Positions 35,924-45,958 of a stretch of 64,000 nt of DNA are shown piece after piece; positions within the stretch are counted from its first letter, which is position 1, and every line of letters starts with the position of its first letter. The DNA is taken from assembly GCA_022385755.1 (NCBI GenBank), contig MU278350.1, positions 253,965 through 317,964 on the forward strand, read 5' to 3'. Made by a program: the position numbers and the translations under genes. The stretch comes from Trametopsis cervina. Taxonomy: Eukaryota > Basidiomycota > Agaricomycetes > Polyporales > Irpicaceae. The notes under the pieces were generated by a model. That model was given only the letters and a program-made list of their open reading frames with translations, did not search any database and was not told where the DNA came from.

Positions 35924-37047
35924 CGCGACAACCGGCTATCTTTCTTGACAAATTGCGCTTCAAAGTCGAGAAGTACCCGGTTGTAGTGGGGTTAGAATCG
36001 TGTTACAGCGGGGAGAAGAGAGATACTGGCCGCGCTGGTAAAGTCAGACCAGTCTCGTTCGATTGAAAGTGGTAAGTGGTAAGTGCTGGCGCACTCTGAT
36101 GGAAGCTTCGTGGCGTTCAGCGTCGGGATTTCCATTTTAGGAAACTATCCCGACCACACCTCCTCAGGCTTCTCGCGGATTTACGCCGCCTGACGAACAG
36201 TTATCTGATAAGGTCTACACAGGCGTCCTAATCTATCACATACCTCCGACGCTGTGCTCCTTCCTCTGAGGTGACAGCTGAAGTCATGACGACTCCTTCT
36301 TCGTCCGACTGCACCGGGGGACACGCTCTCGAGAAACCGCTCACGAAGACCATACTGTATCGCAAGGTGTTACCATTCCCTCGACTCGGCTTGCTGTTCC
36401 ATATCCAGGAATACAGAAAGATGTGAAATGCACGGCTCTTCGCTGAATCGAGGATACACACGCGAATCCAGCGTGGCCGTAATACCCAAGTTTCTGCTCC
36501 GATGGCAGAAAGTATCGATATGGAAGAAGTATCGGCATATGAAATGGTGGACTGAACCTTCGTGGCAGCCCGGGACGCCAACGAGGAAGAAACAAATCAA
36601 AGCTTTCAAATAGGCCTCGGCCTCCCCAACCTTGGCCTGCTAACGTGTGGCAGAACGTAATCATTCGCGTGAGCATTCACCGGAATGGCGTGACCTCCGT
36701 CGCAGCCACACCGGCGACTCAACGGTAGCGACGACGAGAGTTCCGCGCGGAGGTGTCCACGAGACGTGTCAGACTCAGATGGTCCCACGCACAGGATTCT
36801 CGTGGGATGGCAGAGATGTCGAACCCCCGCTACCTATCCCCATCGGAGTGCGGCTTTTGAGCTCGAGGAAGCAAGAAGGCATAGTGGGACTCCGCTGCTA
36901 TTGGAATATCTGATTAATACTCAGCATCTACTACTATACATGACCCATGCGTTACGCGTAATATGACAGAATGGGCCGCAAGAATACACAATATGTGCTG
37001 TATGATACAATTACGATGGGGTTTTGAAACTACCCTGGCTGGTCTGC
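35924..37047. other. Intergenic region with possible short gene
   Basis: About 1.1 kb between the Vps51-like start and the FRAG1/Sfk1-like stop. It contains the Vps51-like promoter. Plus-strand frames at about 36235-36615 are rich in Lys, Trp and Arg (for example LLRWQKVSIWKKYRHMKWW from an ATG at 36428) and could be part of a short unresolved gene; the remaining sequence up to 37047 appears non-coding. Confidence 0.35.
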
Positions 37048-38244
37048 TCATACGGTGTTCGCAGCTCGCCCGTTGGCAGCGTAGTGTGTCGGTTGGGGGA
37101 ACGCAGGCGCAGCACCGTTCCGTCCGTGCAGAAGTGGCGCTCTGCCGTTGTAGGTATCGTGGCTCGTCCGCACAGATGCGGTGTTAGGTGACCAATTGCC
37201 CTCGTGGCCTGCCGTCGCTTGCGAAATGGGTATGCCGTGTTGCTGCATCGTCCTTATCTCTGCCGGTGCAAGTTGGCCGCGATGGACGCCCTTCGACATG
37301 CGGAGGTCGTAGAAGAAGGTGAGAAGGTAGAAGGTGTAGCCGAACGCAATGATCCATTCGAGTATTGCTGTGGGGAAAGAGCATGAGCCTGGATGCACAG
37401 AAAGATAGCGCGCGAACACCAACCTCCGACGTCTTTGGCTTCGAAGAGCGCTATCGCAAACGCGATCGCGCAAAGGATAAGAATTGTGGCAATAATACCC
37501 TTCATCATGTAGGCAAACTTGAGTTTCCGAAGATCCACAAAGTCTTTACTGATCCATCGCGTCTAAGAAGATAAGCCATCGCGATATTAGCGGTCTATAG
37601 TTGTAGCATAGAGATCGCGCTACGGCTATCATACGCACCTCAATAACTGTGAAGATCGCGCTAAGCCCAACGCCTACAATGAACAGCAGTAGAAATCCGC
37701 GGTGAGCACTTGAGTGGCGCTTCGTGTCGAAAATCGAGAGTAAGATGAGGCCAGCTCCACCTAGGAACGACCCGAGGATAGCGAGGATAGAGAACACCCT
37801 CTCGCGACGGCGCATCTCAGGAATCAGCCTGCCCGATGAGTCCACACATGTCAACATCCCCGCGAAACACATCGGGAAAGAGCTCGTAGAGAGGGCTTAC
37901 CGGCCAGAGTGTCTCAGCCACCGTTCGATGACAAGCGACAGGAAGAAGCCCACTGCGGTGATACAACACCCAGTCACGAACAACGGCTTCAGAATGTCCG
38001 CTCCGACATCCGAGATGTATGCGATTTTGCCCTCTTGCGAGACATATTTCGGTCGGCCTTCAGCGAGCCACGTTATGAGCATGGCCAATAATGTGCCTAT
38101 AGAGTGCGCGATTGACAAGATGGGGACACTGCATTAGCAAGAAGCTGTGTAGAGGTGAAATGGGCTGTCGGACGCACCGAACCAGACCGCCGCTGCAACG
38201 AGCGGGACCCAGACGTAAAGCCAGTGTTGATGAGTTCTCGGCAT
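37048..38244 (-). CDS. FRAG1/DRAM/Sfk1-family membrane protein
   Basis: Six-helix membrane protein of the FRAG1/DRAM/Sfk1 family. Yeast Sfk1 acts at the plasma membrane with the PI4-kinase Stt4; DRAM proteins are lysosomal. Exon 1 starts at the ATG at 38244 with MPRTHQHWLYVWVPLVAAA. Then come VSILSIAHSIGTLLAMLITW, the luminal segment PKYVSQEGKIAYISDVGA, LKPLFVTGCCITAVGFFLSL, VFSILAILGSFLGGAGLILL, SIFDTKRHSSAHRGFLLLF, FAYMMKGIIATILILCAIAF, and IIAFGYTFYLLTFFYDLRM. A hydrophilic tail of about 75 residues ends NGRAANTV. The YVSQEGKIAYISDVGA segment after helix 1 is the family hallmark. Several short introns. Confidence 0.86.
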
Positions 38245-39198
38245 TTTGCACGGGGGAGTCAGTAATTCGTTCTGACGTGAAGGTTGACTATGGGTGAACG
38301 CTGTATGCTATGGTTGCGAACGAGCGTGTTCTGCTGGTACAGATATGAGAAGGAGGGCAGCGGCTGGCTGCAAGGGCGAGGAGGGGCCAGACGGATTGTG
38401 AATTGTGAGAGCGGATGCCAGCCCCACGCGTGAACTTATGAGGATTGTCTCGACTCCACCAGACGGCCAGTGGTGCAGTGCCGCGCGATGAGCGAGTCCA
38501 TACGTCAACCAGGTGCTGCGCATCGCGCCGTCCTTGAGTGATGCCAAATCGGTTGTCGGTGGTGCTTCGACGACGACCGCGACGCTGCTCAAGAGTCGCC
38601 AGGCGTTGTGGACGTCCCGCCCTGCGGCTTCAACGCCAGCCCTCGAAATCCTTGTGACGTTATGCGGGCGCTACTGTGACACACGGCGCGTCATGTGACG
38701 TAACACTCGCAGCAACTCGACAAATTCGGCGTTACTTCTCGACTCCGATGTTCGGCACGCACAGCGGCAATGATTAGAAAGACATTGATGTCAAGTACCG
38801 ATCGCATACATGCAAGGGAGACAGGGCGGTGAGGGATGAGGATACACATGCTATAATGACAGAATCCAGGTCAGCGCACGGTGGCGAGTAAATAGCAAAA
38901 CACGAAATGGGAGGGGACGATGCGATAGCGGCAGAGGCGATGGATGAAAACTTATTCAGAATAATAAACGTATGTGCGACAGTGTAGAATACAATGAGGT
39001 AGAGCAAAGGGGATGTGTCGGCATGTGATCGAGGTATGGATGGACCACATGGGCTGAACACGGAGAAGCATACTGAAAGCGAGAACGTTTACTGTCCGAA
39101 CAACCCAGAGGAACCAGAAATGGAGGGGAAAGGACAGCGAAGATGCGAGAGTAGACCAGAGCGAGAAGATGAATACGTAGTCGCACGACGCAAGTTGA
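38245..39198. other. Intergenic region
   Basis: About 950 bp between the start of the FRAG1/Sfk1-like gene and the stop of the FrnE-like gene, both on the minus strand. It holds the first gene's promoter and the second's 3' UTR. The open frame on the minus strand at 38308-38592 is rich in Ala and Leu but has no recognisable features. Confidence 0.4.
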
Positions 39199-40203
39199 TT
39201 ACGCCGTTACTGGTACGCCCGCTGATGCAGGAGCTGCTCGCGGGCGCGGTGCTGATGTCTCGGTAGCTGCCAGCTTTTTGAAGATCTGTATAATTGCGGA
39301 TGCTGCTCGAGAGATGTCGACGGTCGGAAAGACTGACGGACATACCTGAGCGTATACATCTGATGTTTGGCCACCGCTCACAGCCCATTTTCCATCAATG
39401 ACCACAAAAGGAACACCGTTCACTCCCTTTCGGCGGGCCTCCTGCATCAAGGTCTCAACCTCATCCAAGCATTCGTCCGACTCGAGGAACTTAACGGCCT
39501 GTGATGACAAATAAATCAAACGGACGATGGAGCACGATCGCAACAGCACTAACCTCCTCTTTACCCATCATGCCGGCTTCCACGGCCGCATTAGCAAGTA
39601 CCTGAGTATCACCGATATTCTCGGTTTTCACGAAGAACACTTGGAATAATGCCCAGAGGACCTGCTGCTGCATTTTCTGGCCGCCCGTCTTCCATGCTTT
39701 TAGTATAAGTCGGTGTGCGAGAGTGGTCTGGGTGATGACCCCGTCGGACATGTTACTGTAATACGGATTAACATCAGCGCTTGTCCCACAAATTAAGCGA
39801 AATTAAGCGAGAGAGAACAGAAAGGGATCTCCCCTTCCAATCTCGGCGGAGGGACAAAAATATCCGTACTTACATGTCAAGACCGAGCTCTGCGGCCCTC
39901 ACACCCGCCATTGTCTGCATTTGATGCAGCTTGTCCTTTGAAAACCGCGTCTCATACCATTCCTTCTTGTCCAAGAATTGACCGTCTTTCAGAGAGGGAT
40001 ATATCCTGTATGGCCGCCATTCAAGCTCAACCTGTACTGGTAGGTCGCTGCACATCTCGATGGCTCTCTCCATTTCGCGCTGCCCAACATAGCACCATGG
40101 ACATGTCTGTGGAGGAGACTGTCAGAACGAGCGATCTGTGCTGGGAGCGAAGACGTACCACGTCCGAAATAACGAGGAGCTTTATCACTCTCTTGCTTGC
40201 CAT
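39199..40203 (-). CDS. DsbA-family (FrnE-like) thioredoxin-fold protein
   Basis: FrnE-like proteins are DsbA-fold oxidoreductases found in bacteria and fungal cytosol. The ATG at 40203 starts MASKRVIKLLVISDVV. A short intron at about 40155-40105 is followed by TCPWCYVGQREMERAIEM, which carries the active-site CPWC. Further conserved parts are LEWRPYRIYPSL, NMSDGVITQTTLAHRLILKA, QQQVLWALFQVFFVKTENIG, EAGMMGKEEAVKFLESDE, and the cis-proline region GVNGVPFVVIDGKWAVSGGQ. The end is SAGVPVTA. About 240 residues, normal for the family. Its substrate is unknown; in fungi such proteins are linked only loosely to oxidative or sulphur stress. Confidence 0.9.
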
Positions 40204-42492
40204 AGCTGCGATCGAGGAGGTGAGGGAGACGAGTTGAGATGGATGGTTGTGTGTAAGCGTTAGCAAGGAGGGCCCTGTCTGTAGTGAGGATGATGTGTTG
40301 AGGGTCCGATTACTGTCGGAGGATGCGAGGTATAAGGGATGCGACGACTGTCGAGGGACGAGGGAAGATGGTCAAGAGTGTGGAAAGACAAGGTAATGGG
40401 TTTGGTAAACGAGCGCCTCTGTCACTGGGGTATTATACTCGAGCCTCTTTACAAATCGCTTTGTGAGCACCGTCGAGCTGCCGGATCGCTAACGGCTCGA
40501 ACCGAGTCACGATGGGTGACGGCGTGTCACATTCCTCCCTCTGCTGAGCAAGCAGATGATCGACCATCCAGGAATGGATCTTGAACCTCACACAGCATTT
40601 CCTAATCTGGAAATTGGCGCATTCCAGCGGCACAGCTCGATCTGAGATATCCTCTTTTCGTGATCGCCCAATCGCCATCATCGTTCTGGCCGCACAATCC
40701 AGTCGAAGGCATCATCTGTGCGCAGTGCCTAGGGACAACTCGCTCAGGAGCTCGAGCACCCAGGGGCCTCAGAGGCCCATGCCTGGTGCTTTCCCCCTCT
40801 CCTCCTATGCGAGGTAGCCGGTATGAGCGTTGTTCACCGAGTCGCCCATTACACAGAGAATACTGACGCAGTTGCTTGATCAGACGTTGTTTCATTCATG
40901 CTGCTTGGCCCATTCCTTAGCTCAGCTGCTGAGTGTTCCCCTTCGGCGGTGATTATACATTAAGTCTACACCAGAGCCGCGAGGTGCTCTCATTTCTGAG
41001 ACTGGCACTGTCGTCAAGGATTTTTTGCACCTTGCGGCTCACGGATTCAACGGTCGCAGTATTTTTCAAGGAACGCAACGCGGGTTAGACGTAAATATGC
41101 ATGTGTCCTGAAACCCTGCCTACACGCGATATCAATCGCGCTGGCTGGCGCTATGAAAAGTCGCAGTTCAATGAAGATAATATCGTAAGCTTCCGCCAGC
41201 CTCGTATTACTTGATCGAAATTCGCACTCAAGGTCTACATTCGTGACAGATGGCATTACAGAACAGTCCAACACTGAATAATCCTACCAGATATAGATGG
41301 TCGCTCGCAACTGTCAGTCTACGCTTATTCACCGGCACAATATCCTGGTAGAAATTGAACAAAGATGTTTCAAACACAGACTGTCACGTCACCTCCTAGT
41401 GGATACAGCGCAACCTCCATGCGATCGCTCTTCTCAGCACGAGTTGTTCACGATACGGGAGTTCTGGATAGCCACGAAGGACGACATATCTCCGGCCCTA
41501 CAGCTGACACTAGAACTTGCATGCTGTGTCTATGCTTCACCCCGCGGCCGTCCTCGAAATGAATGGGTTTTACTAAGTCCGCAGCATCGTTTATCCCTCT
41601 TTGTCAAGGTGCCTCTGCTTCTCTGTACATCGACCCTTGACTGACCAACGCTGCGCTCCGTCAGCTATCGATCAATACAAGACCTTGGCAGAGATGCATG
41701 CTCTTACCACCTTATCAGCAAGGCTGCATCACACGTAATAATAGACCTGTCGAGCCTGGTGCCCTAATTTACCCCCAAAGGATCGTTCGCAGTCTACAAG
41801 AAAACGTCCGCCCAGCCGTAGTGGTCAGCAGTGCTCATCTAGGCTTGCCTCTGAAGATAAACGGCTGACGGTAGACTGCAGCCGGCAGACGCGAAATATT
41901 CACAATACTCCCGCTGGCTGACCTTCTGATTATTGGTATGTCCCGCCTGGATCACAGCGAGCTCATATGCCTGTCTAATCCGAGCTCGAAACATCATCTT
42001 GGTCAGATATTTATTCAGCGATGTGGCGCAGCCATTGAATCAGGTATCCCAGACTAGTCATCCAGGATCAAGCCGGCGTGCATACAACATGAGAAGAACA
42101 AATTTTCTGTTCAATAGACATTATCTAGCCGACGCGAAATATATCGACGCCTACAAAGCCACATATCTACGATTCGTTCCGCCTATAACTGCGCGTGATA
42201 TGATGTCAACGAGACGCGCGGTAAGCTTCCCACTAACCACTAATCGCGTTCCCACAACGATAATGCTGATACAACAGCTGATAAAATATCTGTCACGGTT
42301 CCGAGTCCCTGGCCTCCTAGCACGAACGAGGCGTGTTAGCTATAAACTGAATCATGAGGCACGCAACACCTGGCCACGCGCCGGCCAACAGCTTCTTTGA
42401 TGGAAAACTCTCACAGATACAGTAATCATTGAATGTGGTAAGTAAGAAAGTTCGTCTGCTTCTTTGGTGTCCCATGCATTCAATACCCACAG

Positions 42493-42671
42493 GTCTACAC
42501 GGCTGATCCGAAGGTATTAATTCATGCCTTGTCAGCGCTGCCCAAAATTCATCCGGTACGTATGGTCTTACTACTCTGGGAACCCACGCGTACTAAGCGG
42601 TGTTTCAGCAGATTAGTTTGCGTTACAACGCCTCCCGCGTTGGGCAGTTCTCCCGCGTTGCGCTTGGTTAA
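42493..42671 (+). CDS. Exon pair of a possible small or decayed gene
   Basis: Two stop-free segments, 42493-42555 and 42609-42671, are bounded by an acceptor (ACAG), a donor (GTACGT) and an acceptor (TTTCAG) and join in phase to read VYTADPKVLIHALSALPKIH and then QISLRYNASRVGQ, ending TAA. The 53 bp intron is normal for this genome. The protein flavour (ALSALPKI) resembles tails of mushroom F-box proteins. An upstream exon ending at about 42428 with a GTAAGT donor is likely but has an in-frame stop, so the gene may be broken. No function is assigned. Confidence 0.3.
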
Positions 42672-42987
42672 TGTCTGCGTGCTGCTGAGTGAGACGAGCT
42701 GTGCATTGCACTATGAGCTGCTGCAGTGGGGTGCGTCTTTGTCATATTATTAATACAAACACACACATAACACGTTCCCGAATATGGTCTACACTTGGCT
42801 CCGATGATTATAGATATATTTACATATAGCTGATGCATGGAAGTGGAAAATTGGGAGCTAGGTGAGTAATACTCAACAGTGGGGCACTGGCGATTCTGAG
42901 CGGCTCAGCCGAGACCGACCGTAAGATCTTGTTCGCAGATTATTCCATCTGGTGGCCAGTACGTCACCAGACTCAGCAGCCCAAATA

Positions 42988-43625
42988 ATGGACAAGGATA
43001 ATGGCGCTGCATCTCCGGGATGTTCTGTGGGCCTTTCGCCCTTCTCTTGCGCAATTTCAAAGAGAATCTCTGCGTCCCATTGGGAGATATCGAGGACAGC
43101 CGGCGAAAGAAGGGTTCTGGTGTCTCTTTCCCAACGATCGCCTCGCGAGTGTATAGAGTGGTTCCACCGTGAGTACTGCAAACTCATTTCTCGATGATCG
43201 ACATTCTACTGGATGTGGTTTGCTGCCCAGTAGTGCTCACCGTGACTGACACCTTCTCGGGTCTTCGGCAGGAGGTCTGCGGCCGCTACAGCCACTCGAT
43301 CCCGCACTTTTGTTCAGAGCGGCTTGCACAAGCATACGGCGTAAGATACTAGCTGCCCCAGCAGATACTTAGGTCACCGGTCAATTGATCGTAGGGAAAT
43401 CCAGGAACGGACTATTCGCCCTATTCCACAAGTAAGTACTGCACCTTTTGTTCATCGCAAGGGTCGGGGTCTGCTAGTGCACGCACGCAATGTGTGTTCA
43501 ATACAGGCGGGGAATGTGGCCGCGCCAGCGTAGGACAATCTCAAGATTGTCTCTGGTACAATTCACCTGTACCACACTCTGCTTATTGCGGCATAAGATG
43601 GCACGGCCCGAAATTCAGCAAATGA
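42988..43625 (+). CDS. Possible small cysteine-containing protein gene
   Basis: Three downstream exons, 43231-43340, 43395-43431 and 43507-43625, join through introns of 54 and 75 bp with good donors (GTAAGA, GTAAGT) and acceptors and an unbroken frame. They encode TVTDTFSGLRQEVCGRYSHS, IPHFCSERLAQAYG, GNPGTDYSPYSTSGECGRAS, and QDCLWYNSPVPHSAYCGIRW, ending PKFSK with TGA at 43623-43625. Five cysteines are spread over 88 residues. A first exon from the ATG at 42988 to the donor at about 43168 fits the phase but its sequence is less convincing. No signal peptide is seen in that exon. No family is recognised. Confidence 0.35.
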
Positions 43626-43961
43626 CGAGCTGGGATGAATTCGGAAGTAGATATATTTGATTTGATTACTTGAACAGCTGATTCTAAGTCCCTTATACAA
43701 GAGTACCATATTAGTGTGTTAGTGTATACTATGCAGGGGTGTTCCGCCGCGCGTCGGCGAACAGGTGGGGGAAAAGAAAGTTCACGTATCTCCGGCGGGG
43801 CTTGTCCAGCAGCCTGTCCAGCTCTAAACATGCTTACCGCATCCCCTTGGAGGGGGTAGATCGACGTGCATCATCAGTCAAGCTGCGAGTTGGCTGCGCA
43901 GATGCACGAGGGAGTACTGAGCCGCCTTGCTGCTGGCCGTGCTTGAAGTAACTGGAGGGGG

Positions 43962-43970
43962 TATATATAA
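43962..43970 (+). promoter_or_regulatory. TATA-like element in the gene-poor island
   Basis: TATATATAA preceded by a G-rich stretch (TGGAGGGGG). It is one of the two best TATA matches noticed in the window. No long open frame follows; short ATGs downstream give peptides of fewer than 55 residues. Confidence 0.4.
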
Positions 43971-45958
43971 GCTTGGGAGCTTATGAGTACAATCTCACCC
44001 GGAGGTTGCACTGGTTGGCTAGACGGAATCAAGCCGCCGACTTGGTCAGATTTCCACATCTGCTGCTTCCTGTGTGGTCTCCATATCCCAAATTATGCAT
44101 CGGTGATATTGCTCAGAACTCCGCGAAGCGGAAGCACGATATAAAGCTCAGCTATATGTGCGGCAGAAGCTGTCAGGTGAGAGGGCCAGAGTTAACACAT
44201 TACTCACCAACTGATAGCGAACACTGCAAACGAGGCACCAGCTGTCCACATCTTTGTTCTTCAAGCTAATCCGGCTGATGCCATGAATAAGCCTGCCTGT
44301 TGAAGAAGCGCGAAATCAATGGGGCTCACTCAGCAAGTGCGATTCGGAGGAACTCTGATGCGCGGTGCCGTTCCAGATAGGTATTCATGGGAACCTTCTC
44401 TGGGAAACCCTAGTGGAAAGAAAGGACACGACAGATGAAAGATGTGTGCGATTGGGATTTCGACAACTGCGATGGTGCGATGTGGCCCATAGCGCATGTA
44501 CATCTGTATGGACGACCCTACGGAGACGTCAAGGAGATTTCCTGTGGGGAGTTACTGCGCGACTCTTGCCATAGTCTTCAACGTTGCACACTTTTTGATC
44601 GCAATCCGACCACGTATGGGTGCTTCCTTGCATCGATGTTGAAGAGGCATGATGGGAGGGCCTGCCAGACATGTAGCAGAACATCACTGTGGAAGAGATA
44701 GCAGACCCGCGCGCACCTTGTGCCTGTATATGACGCAACATACAGGTTTCATCTGACATCCGGGAGCCCGCTCACACTTGCCACTGTCGGGAGCAAGGTT
44801 TGGGCATGGCTAAAGATCTTCGCGACGTGATGACTTCGGGTGAGGTCTTGGCCGGGATTTTCTTCAAGGGGGGTGCGGCAACTAAAGAAGTGGCTCATCA
44901 GCATAGAGACGTTACTCAAAAACTGGACTACCTTACGCGGTTCCTGGCTATGTCATTTCGCAAGATGTCGCGTAGATTCCGACAATTGGATGGTCGGAAG
45001 GGTTATTGCTTTGATGGCAATTATATTGCATCTTAATTCCGCTCATAAGTTGCGCTGTAGCACATGTGAGGGAAAACCACACGAGTACATACGTTATATA
45101 CGACCCTGTGAAACCAATATCCTGTAGCTATGACGCTCCGTAAGAACGGGTAGGTATGTTCCACGATCACGAGACGCATAGTGCACCCCTTCCTGCACGT
45201 TCGTTCTGAGCATCCGACCGAAGCATATATGTACTACTGAGGCTCCGGTGTCAATGTATGTTACCTGCTTAAGTCAACGGCCTCAGTATTTGATCGCGAC
45301 AGAGCTGGATATTCATACCTTCGGCTTCGGCAGGAGATCTAGCCAGCACCGGTCTGATTCCATAGATCAGTTCTATACGGTCTGACCCTTCATATCGTCT
45401 GTGACACGCATTGGCCGCGCACGCAGCAAAGGGTCCCTAATGTGTCGGGCTCCGGACGCGACAAGGTACTTGACCATTCCTATCATGGGGTTTGTCCACA
45501 ATACCTCACGACATCAATGTTCAAGGTGCGCAGACGATTGGCATTGTGCTGGATATATACTGTGAGCATTTGAGCAGTGCTAATGATAACCAGAGATCAG
45601 GACGCGAGGCACAGCATGGGTTCCACCATACCTACGAGAAGCAAGCAGGCATTGACTATACGTCAAATCATGTACAGCAACTTACTGGCGGGCTTGTCTC
45701 TACCACGAATATCACCTATAGCGCATTGCTAGCAATGTCCTAGGGCAAGTCATGGGCGTTGTGCAGTGCAGTGGCACGGCGCAGCAGGAAGCGCCGCGGC
45801 AGCGTGGGAGATTGGAGCTCCGCATCTTCACCTGAGACGGCGTCGTCCTCTGCGGAGACCCTTCCTCTCTCGGTCGCTTGATTCTACCTATCCGCTCCCC
45901 CTAATTTCCTCCCAGTTTCTTACCCTCCTCTCTCTCACTGGCTTAAGTCGACTGAGAG

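Larger units (their letters stand above)
40204..45958. other. 5.75 kb gene-poor island
   Basis: The longest stretch in the window with no confident gene. No intact transposase, reverse transcriptase, integrase or long terminal repeat was seen. It contains several short stop-free stretches bounded by good GT-AG sites (see separate entries), one strong TATA-like site at 43962, and the open frames 41297-41644, 41933-42400, 44435-44701 and 44800-45036, none of which has a recognisable motif. The FrnE-like promoter is at its left end and the casein-kinase promoter at its right end. It could be decayed genes or lineage-specific small genes. Confidence 0.5.

Noticed and set aside
40204..45958. Transposon or retroelement as the explanation of the gene-poor island
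   Set aside because: No terminal repeats, transposase, reverse transcriptase or integrase motifs seen by eye; a repeat-library search would be needed to exclude a decayed element.
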